Notes: generated by a model not told the origin, from the letters alone. 64,000 bases of DNA from Polyangium sp. 15x6 (GCF_029960785.1 NZ_JASBQE010000034.1:49436-113435), one strand, 5' to 3'; positions 55,590 through 64,000 are shown, counted from the first letter of the stretch. A program made the numbers and translations.

Positions 55590-56183
55590 ATGGCCAGTCG
55601 CTGGGTGACAAGGTGCTTCGTGATCATGTGCCTCGGCGTCTTCGGGGCCGGGTGCGTCGATCCGGGGCGAGAAGACAGGGCGCTCGCCGAGATGGACGCC
55701 GTGAGGCGAGAGTCCGCCGCGCGCGAGACGCAGATCCGCGTGCTGGAGGAGCGGCAAGCCGCGTTCACGCAGCAGATGGCCATGGTGATGGCCCTGGCGC
55801 AAGCGAGCTATGGCCGCGACGCGCGGAGGGACAAGGACGACGAGCGGGATCAGCGGATCGCCGAGATGTCCGCCCGGCTCGCCCGCGTCGAGGGCATGGT
55901 GTCGCGCATCCACGCGACGGAAGTGCCGCCCGAGGGCGACGTCGCAGCGGCGCGGCGCGCGGCAGAGCAAGGCTCGGCCGAGGAGCGAGCGGCCGCGGTG
56001 CGCAAGGTGCAAGCGCTGCTCGATTCGGGGCAGGTGAAGGTGACGGTGCGCGGGGGGAAGGTGCAGCTCTCGCTGCTGCGCCCGCTCGATGGGAAGGATC
56101 CGTATACGGGCCAGCCCGGGCCGCCGCCGAAGCCCTCGACGCCGCCGCCGCAGATGGACGCGGACATGTTGCAGTGGCGTTGA
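55590..56183 (+). CDS. Predicted coiled-coil lipoprotein
   Basis: 197 residues with GGAGGTGGGC directly before the ATG. Signal sequence with lipobox (LGVFGAGC), then a long Glu/Arg/Ala-rich coiled coil (~25-150; EMDAVRRESAARETQIRVLE, EMSARLARVEGMVSRIHATE), then a small beta segment (VKVTVRGGKVQLSLLRPLDG) and a Pro-rich C-terminus. Possibly a periplasmic spacer or tether; function unknown. Confidence 0.75.
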   Translation: MASRWVTRCFVIMCLGVFGAGCVDPGREDRALAEMDAVRRESAARETQIRVLEERQAAFTQQMAMVMALAQASYGRDARRDKDDERDQRIAEMSARLARVEGMVSRIHATEVPPEGDVAAARRAAEQGSAEERAAAVRKVQALLDSGQVKVTVRGGKVQLSLLRPLDGKDPYTGQPGPPPKPSTPPPQMDADMLQWR

Positions 56184-56200
56184 GCGAGCTCGCTCGTTCG

Positions 56201-57163
56201 TCACAACATGCTGCACTTCATGCCGCACGTGCCGGCCTTGCTCGCGCCGCGGTGCAGGCAGCCGCCGCGGCATTCGATGTCGTAATCACACGGAGCGCCC
56301 GGCTCCTTCGGGCCGATGCATGTGCCCACCTCGCAGGAGAACCCCGGGGCGCACACGCGCTTGCAGCGTTGTCCCTCGCGCGGGAGAGCGCCCGCGCGGC
56401 ATTTGCCCTCGTCGCAGATCTTGCCCGCGCCGCACTCGACGTCGAGCTTGCACGCGCCGCCCTCGACCACGAGATCGCGGCAACGGCGCTGCCCGCAGTA
56501 GCCTGAGCACTCGGGGTGGCGCGCCTCGAACGTGTCCTGCCGCGTGAGGGCCGCGAGCGTGTCGACCGAGACGCCGCACGGGTACCCCGTCGGGAGCGGT
56601 TTGCGGCACGTGCCCATGTCCGTGGGGCCCACGCCGAGGCATCGGAGTCCGTCGCTGCATTCGAGCGACGATCGGCATGGTTTGTCCGCGGCGACCGTAC
56701 CCCGCACGAGGCCGTCACACGCGGCAGGCAGCGGCGCGCCCGTCGGACCAACCCAATCGCAGCCGTCGTGCGCTTTCTCCATCGCGGCGATGCATGCGTC
56801 GGCCGCGGCCGCGTCCACGGAGACGGCCTTTTCCCGCAGCGCGTAGCTCAAGGTGCGCGTGCATTCGGCGGCGAGCGAGAACCCGGGCGCGTGTCCGCAA
56901 CAGGTCGCCTTGCGCTTCGTGGGCACGCCGTGAAGCGCCTCGCAGAGCTTCTCGGCGAGCGGATCGGGCGGGTCATTGGTCTTCGGGTAGACCGGGCGCA
57001 CCTCGTCGTCACCCGACGACTTGTTCGCGGTCGGCGCGCTCGCGCTCGGCGCCGCGGAGGCGCTCGCGCTCGCCGAAGGTGCGGCTTCTCGGCCCGCGTC
57101 CTTCCCGCACGTGCAGCCGCCGAACGCGGCGAAAACGAAGAGCAGAAGGAAAGCGGGCCTCAT
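56201..57163 (-). CDS. Cys-rich lipoprotein with repeated C-x5-C-type modules
   Basis: 320 residues from ATG 57163. Lipobox (FAAFGGCTC), Ser/Ala/Pro linker (SASASASAAPSASAPT), then a folded part and a C-terminal half made of short disulfide modules: CRSSLECSDGLRCLGVG, CKLDVECGAGKICDEGKC, CKRVCAPGFSCEVGTC and CDYDIECRGGCLHRG. This spacing is common in myxobacterial surface proteins and resembles a short stretch inserted in the window's signal peptidase. Likely surface-exposed; binding partner unknown. It converges on the coiled-coil lipoprotein and diverges from the TPR lipoprotein. Confidence 0.8.
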   Translation of the reverse strand: MRPAFLLLFVFAAFGGCTCGKDAGREAAPSASASASAAPSASAPTANKSSGDDEVRPVYPKTNDPPDPLAEKLCEALHGVPTKRKATCCGHAPGFSLAAECTRTLSYALREKAVSVDAAAADACIAAMEKAHDGCDWVGPTGAPLPAACDGLVRGTVAADKPCRSSLECSDGLRCLGVGPTDMGTCRKPLPTGYPCGVSVDTLAALTRQDTFEARHPECSGYCGQRRCRDLVVEGGACKLDVECGAGKICDEGKCRAGALPREGQRCKRVCAPGFSCEVGTCIGPKEPGAPCDYDIECRGGCLHRGASKAGTCGMKCSML

Positions 57164-57305
57164 GCGTAGATCATCGCATCGCAGAGACGGTCCCCGCCCA
57201 GCAAGGCTTTTTTTTGATACGTTTTCGTGGGGCCGGAGAGGCCCGTTGCGCGTAGCGCGTGAAGCCATCGTGCCCCCGAGCGAGCGTATCTCCCGAACCC
57301 CGAGC

Positions 57306-58631
57306 ATGCGTTGCCTCGCAGCCCTGCTCGTCCTCGTGATCCCCGCCTGCAACAAGGCCGAGCAGGAAGCCGGGCCCGCGCCGATCGCCTCGGCCGCCGT
57401 CGCTTCGTCGGCCACGACGCAGGACGAAGCGACGAGGACGACACGCGCGCTCGCCCTGCAAAAACCGAGCGGATCGAGCGCCGTCGACAAGGAGATCGAG
57501 ATCCTCGAGCGGCGCATCGAGAAGACGCCCGATCCGATCGATCCATGGATCCTGCTCGGGCGCGCGTGGATCCGGAAAGCTCGGCACGAGTCGGATCCGG
57601 GGTACTACTTGAATGCCGGCGCGGTCGCGGATCTGGTGCTCGGCCGCGAGCCGAAGAACCGGCCGGCGCGGAACCTGCGCGCAGCGGTTCTCTTGGATGG
57701 CCACGCGTTCGTGGAGGCGAAGGACCTCGCCGATCAGATCCTCGCCGACGATCCGGAGGATCTGCTCGCGCTCGGGACGAAGGCGGACGCGGCGCTCGAA
57801 CTCGGCAATTTCGACGAGGCGCTCGCGAGCGCGCAGCGCTTGATGGATCTGAAGCCGAGCCTGCCGGCGTACGGGCGCGCGGGCCTTCTGCGCTGGCTGC
57901 AAGGGGATCCCGCGGCCGCGAAGAAGAACTACCGTGCGGCGATGGACGCGAGTGATCCGCGTGATCCCGAGCCGCTGGCGTGGGTGCTCGTGGAGGCGGC
58001 GAAGGTCTTCTGGCACGAGGGCGACGTCGACGGCGCGGACAAGGGCTTCGATCGCGCGCTCAGCGCCGTCGCGGACCATCCGCCGGCGCTCGTCGGCAAG
58101 GCGCGCGTGGCGCTCGCGAAGGGCGACGCGAAGCGCGCCGCCGAGCTCGCCGCGCGCGCGTTCGCGAAGAGCCCGCTCTGCGAGACGGCGTGGCTGCTCG
58201 GCGACGCGCGGAAGGCCGCGGGCGACGAGAAGGGCGCGGAGGAGGCGTACAAGCGTGTCCGGGAGATCGGCCGCGCGAGCGACAAGCGCACGCTCGCGGC
58301 GTTCCTCGCGTCGAAGGACGAGGAGCACGACGAGGCGCTCGCGCTCATCCGCGAGGAGATGAAGGTCCGCAAAGGCATCCACACGACGGACGTCCTCGCG
58401 TGGGCGCTCTACCGAAAGGGCGATTTCGCCGCCGCGCGCAAGGAGAGCGACGCGGCGCGCGCGCACGGCACGCGTGAGCCGATGCTCTTGTTTCACACGG
58501 GCGCGATCCGCATCGCGCAGGGCGAGAAGAAAGAAGGCGAGAAGCTCGTGCGCGAGGCGCTCACCATGAACCCGCACTTCGACGCGGCCGCCGTGGCCGA
58601 GGCGAAGAAGCTCCTCGGCGAGGGAGGTTAG
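57306..58631 (+). CDS. TPR-repeat lipoprotein
   Basis: 441 residues. Lipobox (LLVLVIPAC) after a 14-residue signal sequence, then about ten TPR-type helical pairs (ALGTKADAALELGNFDEALA, AVADHPPALVGKARVALAKG, GDEKGAEEAYKRVREIGRAS). The C-terminal repeats end NPHFDAAAVAEAKKLLGEGG. Likely a periplasmic scaffold anchored to a membrane. Two bases separate its stop from the next start, so it is cotranscribed with the HupE-like membrane protein. Confidence 0.82.
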   Translation: MRCLAALLVLVIPACNKAEQEAGPAPIASAAVASSATTQDEATRTTRALALQKPSGSSAVDKEIEILERRIEKTPDPIDPWILLGRAWIRKARHESDPGYYLNAGAVADLVLGREPKNRPARNLRAAVLLDGHAFVEAKDLADQILADDPEDLLALGTKADAALELGNFDEALASAQRLMDLKPSLPAYGRAGLLRWLQGDPAAAKKNYRAAMDASDPRDPEPLAWVLVEAAKVFWHEGDVDGADKGFDRALSAVADHPPALVGKARVALAKGDAKRAAELAARAFAKSPLCETAWLLGDARKAAGDEKGAEEAYKRVREIGRASDKRTLAAFLASKDEEHDEALALIREEMKVRKGIHTTDVLAWALYRKGDFAAARKESDAARAHGTREPMLLFHTGAIRIAQGEKKEGEKLVREALTMNPHFDAAAVAEAKKLLGEGG

Positions 58632-58633
58632 GC

Positions 58634-59752
58634 GTGCGATTCCGCGCCCGCTTCGCCGCGCTGATCACGCTCCTCGGCGTGCTCCTCGTGCTCCTCTCGC
58701 GGGACGCGTCGGCCCATCAGGTGGGTTTGTCCCGGGGCGAATACAAGATCGACGGGGCCACGATCACCGCGGAGCTCGTCTTCGCGCGGCGCGAGGTGCT
58801 GTCGCTCGTCCGGAGCATGGACGAGGACGGCGACGGGGCGATTTCACCGACCGAGATCCAGCACGCCCGCGATGCGCTCGGCCGCGCGGTGGTCGAGCGG
58901 GTCTCCGTGCGCGCCGGCGAAGGCGTTTGTCCGGGGAGGCTCGACGACGCGTTTCTCGTGGAAGAGGACGGTTTTTCCCTGCGCATCGTGTACCGATGCC
59001 CGGCGCCTCCCCGCGCGGTGCGCGTGCGCCTCGACGTGCTCGACGATCTCCCCTACGGCCATCGCCACGTCGCGCGCGCCGACGTGGGCACAGGGCCCAC
59101 CGAGCACGTGCTCTTCGGGGCGAATCGCGAGATGGGGATCGCGGGTTTGCCCGGCGGCGGCGCGTCCGCGGCGGCGCCGAAAGCCGAGCCGAAGAGCGAA
59201 GGCTTCGTCGGTTTTTTCCGGATGGGCATCGAGCACATCCTCTTCGGCTACGACCACCTGGTCTTCCTCTTCGGCCTCGTGCTCGTCGGCGGCCGTCTGC
59301 GCTCGCTCCTGCTCGTCGTCACGGCGTTCACGGTGGCGCATTCGATCACGCTCGGGCTCGCCGTGCTCGGGATCTGGGCGCCGAGTGGGCGGATCGTCGA
59401 GCCGATCATCGCGCTCTCCGTCGCGTACGTCGGGGTCGAGAACCAGTTCGTGAAGGACGCCGAGAAACGCTTTCTCATCACGTTCCCGTTCGGCCTCGTG
59501 CACGGCTTCGGGTTCGCGGGCGCGCTCGGGGAAATCGCGCTCCCCAGGCCGCAGATTCCAGGCGCGCTGCTCGCGTTCAACCTGGGCGTCGAGGCCGGGC
59601 AGATCGCCGTGCTCGCGGTCGTGCTGCCGCTGCTCGTCACGGCGCAGAAGCGCAAATGGTTGGAGAAGCGCGGCGTGAAGATCCTGAGCCTCGGCATTGC
59701 CGCGCTCGGGCTCGCGTGGTTCGTCCTGCGAGTCGTGGACGCCGAAAGCTAG
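58634..59752 (+). CDS. HupE/UreJ-family membrane protein with an EF-hand motif
   Basis: 372 residues from GTG 58634. N-terminal signal/membrane segment ending SRDASAHQVGLS; the HQ motif after the signal is typical of this group. A periplasmic domain (~30-180) contains a canonical EF-hand loop, DEDGDGAISPTE, with every calcium ligand position filled. The C-terminal part (~190-372) has about six transmembrane helices with HupE-like motifs: MGIEHILFGYDHLVFLFGLV, FTVAHSITLGLAVLGIW and FGLVHGFGFAGALGE. HupE/UreJ proteins are proposed metal (nickel/cobalt) transporters; the substrate here is unknown. Operon with the TPR lipoprotein. Confidence 0.87.
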   Translation: MRFRARFAALITLLGVLLVLLSRDASAHQVGLSRGEYKIDGATITAELVFARREVLSLVRSMDEDGDGAISPTEIQHARDALGRAVVERVSVRAGEGVCPGRLDDAFLVEEDGFSLRIVYRCPAPPRAVRVRLDVLDDLPYGHRHVARADVGTGPTEHVLFGANREMGIAGLPGGGASAAAPKAEPKSEGFVGFFRMGIEHILFGYDHLVFLFGLVLVGGRLRSLLLVVTAFTVAHSITLGLAVLGIWAPSGRIVEPIIALSVAYVGVENQFVKDAEKRFLITFPFGLVHGFGFAGALGEIALPRPQIPGALLAFNLGVEAGQIAVLAVVLPLLVTAQKRKWLEKRGVKILSLGIAALGLAWFVLRVVDAES

Positions 59753-59754
59753 CG

Positions 59755-60045
59755 TCAGCGCTTTTGATCGTCCGGGACCAGGGCGGGGACCGGAATCGAC
59801 ACGCGAGGCGGGGGCGGGACGAAGGGGCGGGGCACGCGGATCGAGGCGGCGACCTGCGCGACCTCGGGGAACATCTTGCCGATCCCCTCGACGAACGCCG
59901 CGCGGGAGGCGTCGTCGGGCGACCGCGCCGAGGCCCCGGCCGTCGCGAGCGCGGCCGAGAGCTCGTAATACCAGGCCGAAAGAGATGCGTGCGCCTCCAG
60001 GAGATCCCGGAGCGTCTCCTCCGACACGATGACGTTCTTACCCAT
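59755..60045 (-). CDS. Small protein of unknown function
   Basis: 96 residues, start ATG 60045. N-terminal helical part (VSEETLRDLLEAHASLSAWY, then YELSAALATAGASARSPDDA) and a Pro/Val-rich C-terminus (VPRPFVPPPPRVSIPVPALV). No signal peptide or membrane helix. It lies 27 bases after the lipoprotein gene at 60073-60774 on the same strand, so it may be the second gene of that unit. Confidence 0.65.
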   Translation of the reverse strand: MGKNVIVSEETLRDLLEAHASLSAWYYELSAALATAGASARSPDDASRAAFVEGIGKMFPEVAQVAASIRVPRPFVPPPPRVSIPVPALVPDDQKR

Positions 60046-60072
60046 ACCCGCTCAGCATAACCCAGGTCCGTA

Positions 60073-60774
60073 TCAACCAGGCAGCCAGAGCAGGCCGTCC
60101 ATGATCGGCTCGAGGCAACTCACGACCTGCGAGCCGACGTCGCCGCACGAGAGGTTTTTCAGGCAAACCTCGAACGCCATGCGGCCGCGCCGGTTCATCG
60201 CGCCGACGGCGCGCTCGAGGTGTGGCGCGAGGCCATTGCCGAGCTCGCCTCGGCACTCGTCGTACGTGGCCTCGCCGCATCGGGCCATGCGCCCGCAGAT
60301 CGCGGTGACGTACGGCGTGATCTCCTCGACCTTCACCACCACCGCGTCGAGCGCGGACGATCCGCAGCGGCTCACCTCGGCCGCGTAGGCGCTCGTGAAC
60401 GGATCGCCGTCGAACTTGTCGAGCGCGGCGCGCGAGCAGCTCGCCGTGCGCCTCAGCATCTCCGGCGACGCCATCGTCTTCGCCTCGATGCACTCGTCCC
60501 GGCTCGGCCAGCGCTCTTTGTCGCCCGTGGCGCGCTGGTAGAGCGCTTCGAGGTACTCGCACCAGACGCGCTGCGCGGCTCGCTCGTCGGCCGCTTCCAC
60601 GAGGGCCGGATCTTCGGTGGTTCCCGCGACCTTCACGATGTTCGGATTGGCCGAGCGGGCGTCCCGGTTTCCCTTCGGCGCAGCTCCACAACCCACGGCC
60701 GCGAAGGCGGCGGAGGCCATGGCGAGCGAAAGCAGGAGAGCCCCGAGGGAGCGACGACGGAGTTTGCGTGACAC
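60073..60774 (-). CDS. Predicted lipoprotein of unknown function
   Basis: About 233 residues from GTG 60774, preceded by an AGGTGG element; the frame is open to an ATG at 60825, which would put 17 extra residues before the signal sequence. Basic N-terminus (SRKLRRRSLGALLLSLAMAS) and lipobox (AFAAVGCG). The mature part is helical with spaced cysteines (VWCEYLEALYQRATG, ATSC-like TASCSRAALDK, AICGRMARCGEATYDECRG, FEVCLKNLSCGDVG). No known family. Confidence 0.72.
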   Translation of the reverse strand: MSRKLRRRSLGALLLSLAMASAAFAAVGCGAAPKGNRDARSANPNIVKVAGTTEDPALVEAADERAAQRVWCEYLEALYQRATGDKERWPSRDECIEAKTMASPEMLRRTASCSRAALDKFDGDPFTSAYAAEVSRCGSSALDAVVVKVEEITPYVTAICGRMARCGEATYDECRGELGNGLAPHLERAVGAMNRRGRMAFEVCLKNLSCGDVGSQVVSCLEPIMDGLLWLPG

Positions 60775-60888
60775 GAGCCACCTGACCTTCCCGGGCGGAA
60801 GCCCGCGAACGAGATGGGCAAACACCGGGCCTCGCGGATGGGCAGATCGGAGCCGCTCCCGAGAGGACGTCCGGGCTGCAAGGCCCCA

Positions 60889-61929
60889 TCAAGGCCGTGC
60901 GATCATCAGCGCCTTGAAGAGCGGTCCTTCGAACTCCGGGCCCATCGCGATGCGCGGCACGTTGAGCGGGTCCGCTCGGTCGCGCATGCAGAAGCCCGTC
61001 GCGTTCGTGAAGCCGAGGTCGAAGCCCGCGTCGCGCGCGACACGCAGGAACGGCCCCTGGACCTGATGGCCCACGGGATACGCCACGGTGCGCACGTCCT
61101 CTTCGAGCACGTCGGAGAGCACGCGGCGCGATCGGCCGAGATCGGTGAGCGCTTCCTCGGGCGTCATCGTGGCGATCACGCGGTGCTCGTGCGAGTGCGA
61201 GGCGACGCTCATCCCGGCGTCCGCGAGCGCCCGGACCTCGCGGAAGCTCATGATGGTGCGCGCCGCGATGGAGCGCTCCTCCGCGGGGTCGAGCGTGACG
61301 TCGACGGCGCGCGAGAGCTCGTCGAAGAAGCGCGCGAGATCGAGCCCCGGCGTGCGCTTGACGAGGTCGAGCAGGAAGCGCTTGGCGGCGGCGGGATCAC
61401 GTCCGAGGTCGAGCAGGATCGTGCGCGGATACGTGATCACGAGCGTGCGCTTCTGGCAGCGCCGGAGGAGCAGCGCGATGCGATCCCACCAGAACATGCG
61501 CCCCGCGTCGGGGAAGGCCGTGGGGACGAAGAACGTCGCGGTCGCGCCGGCTCTCGTCAGAACGGGCAGGGCGACGTCGTGGCAATCGCGGTAGCCGTCG
61601 TCGAAGGCCAGCATCACGGCGTTCGCGGGCAGCGGCCCGCCCCGGAGGAAGCGGCGCACGTCGTGGAGCGACACGAACGCGCCGTGCTGCTTCACCACCT
61701 TGATCTGCTCGGCGAGCCCGCGCGCGTCGGTCTCGCGCACGTCGGCGTCGAGCTCGCCCACGGCCGAGGCGTCGGCGATCCGGTGGTACGTGAGCACCAT
61801 GAGGGATCGCGCGACGAGCTTCGTCCGCATGGAGAGCAGCCGGTCCAGGATGCCCAGCGTGTCGAGCGCACGCGCCAGCCGCACACGCTTGGAAGGCCGC
61901 ACCTTGAGGCGCACGGGGTGGAGGTACAT
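60889..61929 (-). CDS. Polysaccharide deacetylase (NodB homology domain)
   Basis: About 346 residues from ATG 61929; the frame extends to 62103 but the extra residues are compositionally poor and would overlap the next gene. NodB motifs: MLAFDDGYRDCHDVALPVL (catalytic base and metal Asp) and the metal-binding HSHEH in MSVASHSHEHRVIATMTPEE, then VAYPVGHQV. A region containing WWDRIALLLRR and RRLRR-type helices lies between them, as in exopolysaccharide/peptidoglycan deacetylases of the CE4 family. No signal peptide is evident, so a cytoplasmic or intracellular-membrane substrate is possible. It diverges from the pseudokinase gene. Confidence 0.85.
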   Translation of the reverse strand: MYLHPVRLKVRPSKRVRLARALDTLGILDRLLSMRTKLVARSLMVLTYHRIADASAVGELDADVRETDARGLAEQIKVVKQHGAFVSLHDVRRFLRGGPLPANAVMLAFDDGYRDCHDVALPVLTRAGATATFFVPTAFPDAGRMFWWDRIALLLRRCQKRTLVITYPRTILLDLGRDPAAAKRFLLDLVKRTPGLDLARFFDELSRAVDVTLDPAEERSIAARTIMSFREVRALADAGMSVASHSHEHRVIATMTPEEALTDLGRSRRVLSDVLEEDVRTVAYPVGHQVQGPFLRVARDAGFDLGFTNATGFCMRDRADPLNVPRIAMGPEFEGPLFKALMIARP

Positions 61930-62102
61930 CGAGCTGATGTAGTTGAGCACACTTTTGTCGAAGCGCCCGTACCCCACGGTTGCGCACGCTTTGCTCGATT
62001 TTTCCGTCCGTGGCGGGGGGAAACCTGCGCGTGTGGACAGGATCCGCCGACAGCGTGCCTGCGATTTGGGGAAGACGACTCGGCTCCGGTATGATCGCGC
62101 CA

Positions 62103-64000
62103 ATGTTCCCGAGTGAGCCCGTTCCCGAGCGTATCGGGGCGTACAAAGTGCTCCGAAGGTTGTCCGGAGCGGGCTCGGCGGACGTGTACGTCGGACGCAT
62201 GGAAGGTCCGATGGGCTTCTCGCGGCTCTGCACGCTGAAGCTCGTCCGGAACACGATCGAGGGCGACGCGCACTTCGCCGAGGAGCTCGTGCGCGAGGCG
62301 GCGATCTGCGCGGTGCTGAACCACCCGTCGATCCAGCGGATGTTCGACTTCTTCGAGCACGACAAGCACCTCGTGCTGGTGCTCGAGCACGTGGAAGGCG
62401 TGACGCTCGATCGGCTCCAGGACGTGCTCGGGCGGCAGAAGTCGAAGCTCGACGACCGGACCATCGCGTTCCTCGGTCGCGCGCTCGGCGGCGCGCTCGC
62501 GCACGCGCACGCGGCGAAGGACGAGGAGGGGACGCCGACGCCCGTCATCCACCGGACGATGCACCCGGAGAACGTGCTGATCGGCTGGGACGGTCAGGTG
62601 CGGCTGACGGGGTTCGGGCTCGGGAAGATCCTCGGGCGGAGCCCGGACACGGTGGCGTTCGTGATCAAGGGCGCGCCGGGGTTCATGGCGCCGGAGCAGG
62701 CGCGCGGCGAGCGCGTGACGCCGAAGGCCGACGCGTACGGGCTCGCGGTGCTGCTCTGGTCGCTCTACGCGGGGGCGAAGCCGCCCGAGGTGGGCACGCG
62801 GCCCATGCCGCTCGCGGTGCTGCGGTCGGATCTGCCGAAGGAGCTGACGAGCGCGATCGACGCGGCGCTGGAGCCCTCCCCGGACAAACGGAAGGTGTCG
62901 TGTCAGGAGCTCGAGCGGGTCCTGAACAAGGCGCCGGGGATCGAACTGGGGCAGAAGGACCTCGAAGAGAAGGTCGCGCCGCTCAAGGGTCCGCGGTCGA
63001 AGGCGACCGAAGGGGAGGGCGGGCCGCGGAAGCGGGTGCCGCTCGAGTCGGTGCGGCCCGCGAAGCCGCCGCCGTCGAGCAAGCAGCGGCTCTCGGTGCC
63101 GCCGCCTTCACGGCCGCCGGGGCGTTTGTCGGAACGACCCGCGGCGGACGGCGGCGATGGGCCGGCCTCGGTGTACCCGCTGTTGCGGGCCCTCGCCGAG
63201 CGCGTTCCGGGGCCGCCGAAGCTACCGCTCGCAGTGGTCGAGGCCGAGGCGGACGTGCAGCCGGAGGCGCCCACGGTGCGGCCGGCGCAGACGCCGGCGG
63301 GCGCGGCGCGGGGGCCGTCGAAGCCGTCGATCGCGGCGCCGCTCGGGGCCGTGGTGCCCGAGAGCGAGTGGAAGGAATCGGTGCCGGACGAGGAGCTGTT
63401 CGATCAGCTCTTCGAAGATGCGACGTCGCGCTCGGGCATCAGCCTGGCAGCGATGGGCTTCACCGCCGAGGAGCGGGAGAAGGCCGCGCTGGCGATCACC
63501 GAACCCGATCAGGTGACGGCGCGAAAAGACAGGGTGACGCCTCCACCGGGGCCGCCCACGCTCGGATCGGGCAAGGTCATGGCTGCGCCGGCGAAGGTCA
63601 TGACCGGGACGGAGAAGGTCGTCCCGTCAGGGCCGAAGGTCGGGGGCAGCGCGGACAAGGTCGTCCCCGGTCCTTCCAAGCTCACGTCCGGAGCGGGGAA
63701 GGTCACGCCCATTCCTCCCCCTCTCACGCCCGGAGCGGGGAGAGTCGACGCTCCGCCGGCGATCGTGCCCCCGACGCTGCCGGAGGTGCTCGATCCGGCG
63801 GCCGCAGGGAAGGTGGGAGGCAAGCGGCTGGAGCTCGCGGACACGGTGATGGCACTGCCCAAGTTGCCGGAGCCGACGTCCGCGGCGCCGCCTGCGCTTC
63901 CCGCGTTCGCGCCGCCGCCGGTGCCGCCGGCCGCGCCGAAGCCGACGGCCGCGCCGAAGCCGCCGGCGATGGGCGCGCCGCCCGTGGCGCCGCCGATGGG
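62103..64000 (+). CDS. Kinase-fold protein lacking HRD and DFG aspartates (predicted pseudokinase), cut by window end
   Basis: At least 632 residues, open at position 64000. The N-terminal ~275 residues have a Hanks kinase fold: Gly-rich loop LSGAGSADVYVGR, Lys46 in CTLKLVRN, helix-C glutamates in FAEELVREAAI, and GAPGFMAPEQARGERV with a Tyr-Gly-Leu helix F region (ADAYGLAVLLWSL). However the catalytic loop reads VIHRTMHPENVLI (His150-Arg151-Thr152; Asp lost) and the metal loop reads LTGFGLGK (Gly170 in place of Asp). Both essential aspartates are therefore missing. Beyond ~300 the chain is disordered, rich in Pro/Ala/Gly/Lys, with a short acidic segment (ESVPDEELFDQLFEDATSRS) and a series of G-x-x-KV units. 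Likely a scaffold or regulator, not a kinase. Confidence 0.88.
   Translation, partial: MFPSEPVPERIGAYKVLRRLSGAGSADVYVGRMEGPMGFSRLCTLKLVRNTIEGDAHFAEELVREAAICAVLNHPSIQRMFDFFEHDKHLVLVLEHVEGVTLDRLQDVLGRQKSKLDDRTIAFLGRALGGALAHAHAAKDEEGTPTPVIHRTMHPENVLIGWDGQVRLTGFGLGKILGRSPDTVAFVIKGAPGFMAPEQARGERVTPKADAYGLAVLLWSLYAGAKPPEVGTRPMPLAVLRSDLPKELTSAIDAALEPSPDKRKVSCQELERVLNKAPGIELGQKDLEEKVAPLKGPRSKATEGEGGPRKRVPLESVRPAKPPPSSKQRLSVPPPSRPPGRLSERPAADGGDGPASVYPLLRALAERVPGPPKLPLAVVEAEADVQPEAPTVRPAQTPAGAARGPSKPSIAAPLGAVVPESEWKESVPDEELFDQLFEDATSRSGISLAAMGFTAEEREKAALAITEPDQVTARKDRVTPPPGPPTLGSGKVMAAPAKVMTGTEKVVPSGPKVGGSADKVVPGPSKLTSGAGKVTPIPPPLTPGAGRVDAPPAIVPPTLPEVLDPAAAGKVGGKRLELADTVMALPKLPEPTSAAPPALPAFAPPPVPPAAPKPTAAPKPPAMGAPPVAPPM

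Overview
The window looks like chromosomal DNA of a myxobacterium, most likely a Polyangium/Sorangium-type member of the Polyangiales. This rests on the very high GC content with strong third-position G/C bias, an adjacent mglB-mglA pair (the polarity GTPase and its Roadblock partner), a kinase fused to a formylglycine-generating-enzyme-like domain, a PilZ protein, a large acyl-CoA carboxylase subunit, and about eleven predicted lipoproteins whose lipobox is often followed by a Ser/Gly/Pro/Ala-rich linker. No tRNA, rRNA, CRISPR array, integrase or transposase was seen.

Layout. 1-5.4 kb: a truncated sigma-70 factor, an ABC exporter, and a leftward rpmI-rplT-pheS block. 5.5-14.5 kb: a RACo-like [2Fe-2S]/ASKHA protein, carB, and a two-gene unit with a giant DUF3857/transglutaminase TPR protein. 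15-16.5 kb: mglBA, a nested palindromic element that begins inside the mglA stop codon, and a tiny basic ORF (39 aa) with its own ribosome-binding site and terminator. 16.6-20.2 kb: a lipoprotein, alr, a VWA lipoprotein and rimI. 20.2-24.1 kb: an orphan TssM/IcmF-like protein and an unknown acidic protein. 24.3-28.4 kb: metallophosphoesterase, methyltransferase, rpoZ, pyrH and a PPIase lipoprotein. 28.4-34 kb: kinase-FGE fusion, pccB-like gene and two paralogous Cys-rich lipoproteins.

34-39.7 kb is a rightward housekeeping run: RNase E/G with a very large disordered insert in its S1 domain, a PilZ protein, ribE, ribBX, ribH and nusB. It meets the leftward gpsA / PYGQQ-repeat protein / FHA-GAF-sigma54 activator / mutS2 series head-on. 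46.7-51.8 kb holds a lipoprotein, a signal peptidase I with an unusual Cys-rich insertion, and tdh/kbl, which face each other across a strong terminator and together convert threonine to glycine and acetyl-CoA. 52-60.8 kb is rich in cell-envelope genes: lipoproteins, a DUF4331 protein, a TPR lipoprotein coupled to a HupE-like membrane protein with an EF-hand, and small unknowns. The window ends with a polysaccharide deacetylase diverging from a kinase-fold protein that has lost the HRD and DFG aspartates (a predicted pseudokinase with a long Pro/Ala-rich tail), cut off by the window end.

The most interesting items are the predicted pseudokinase, the unannotated basic micro-protein, the nested palindrome after mglA, the Cys-rich module inside the signal peptidase, the S1-domain insertion of RNase E/G, and a 31-bp element shared upstream of two unrelated genes.
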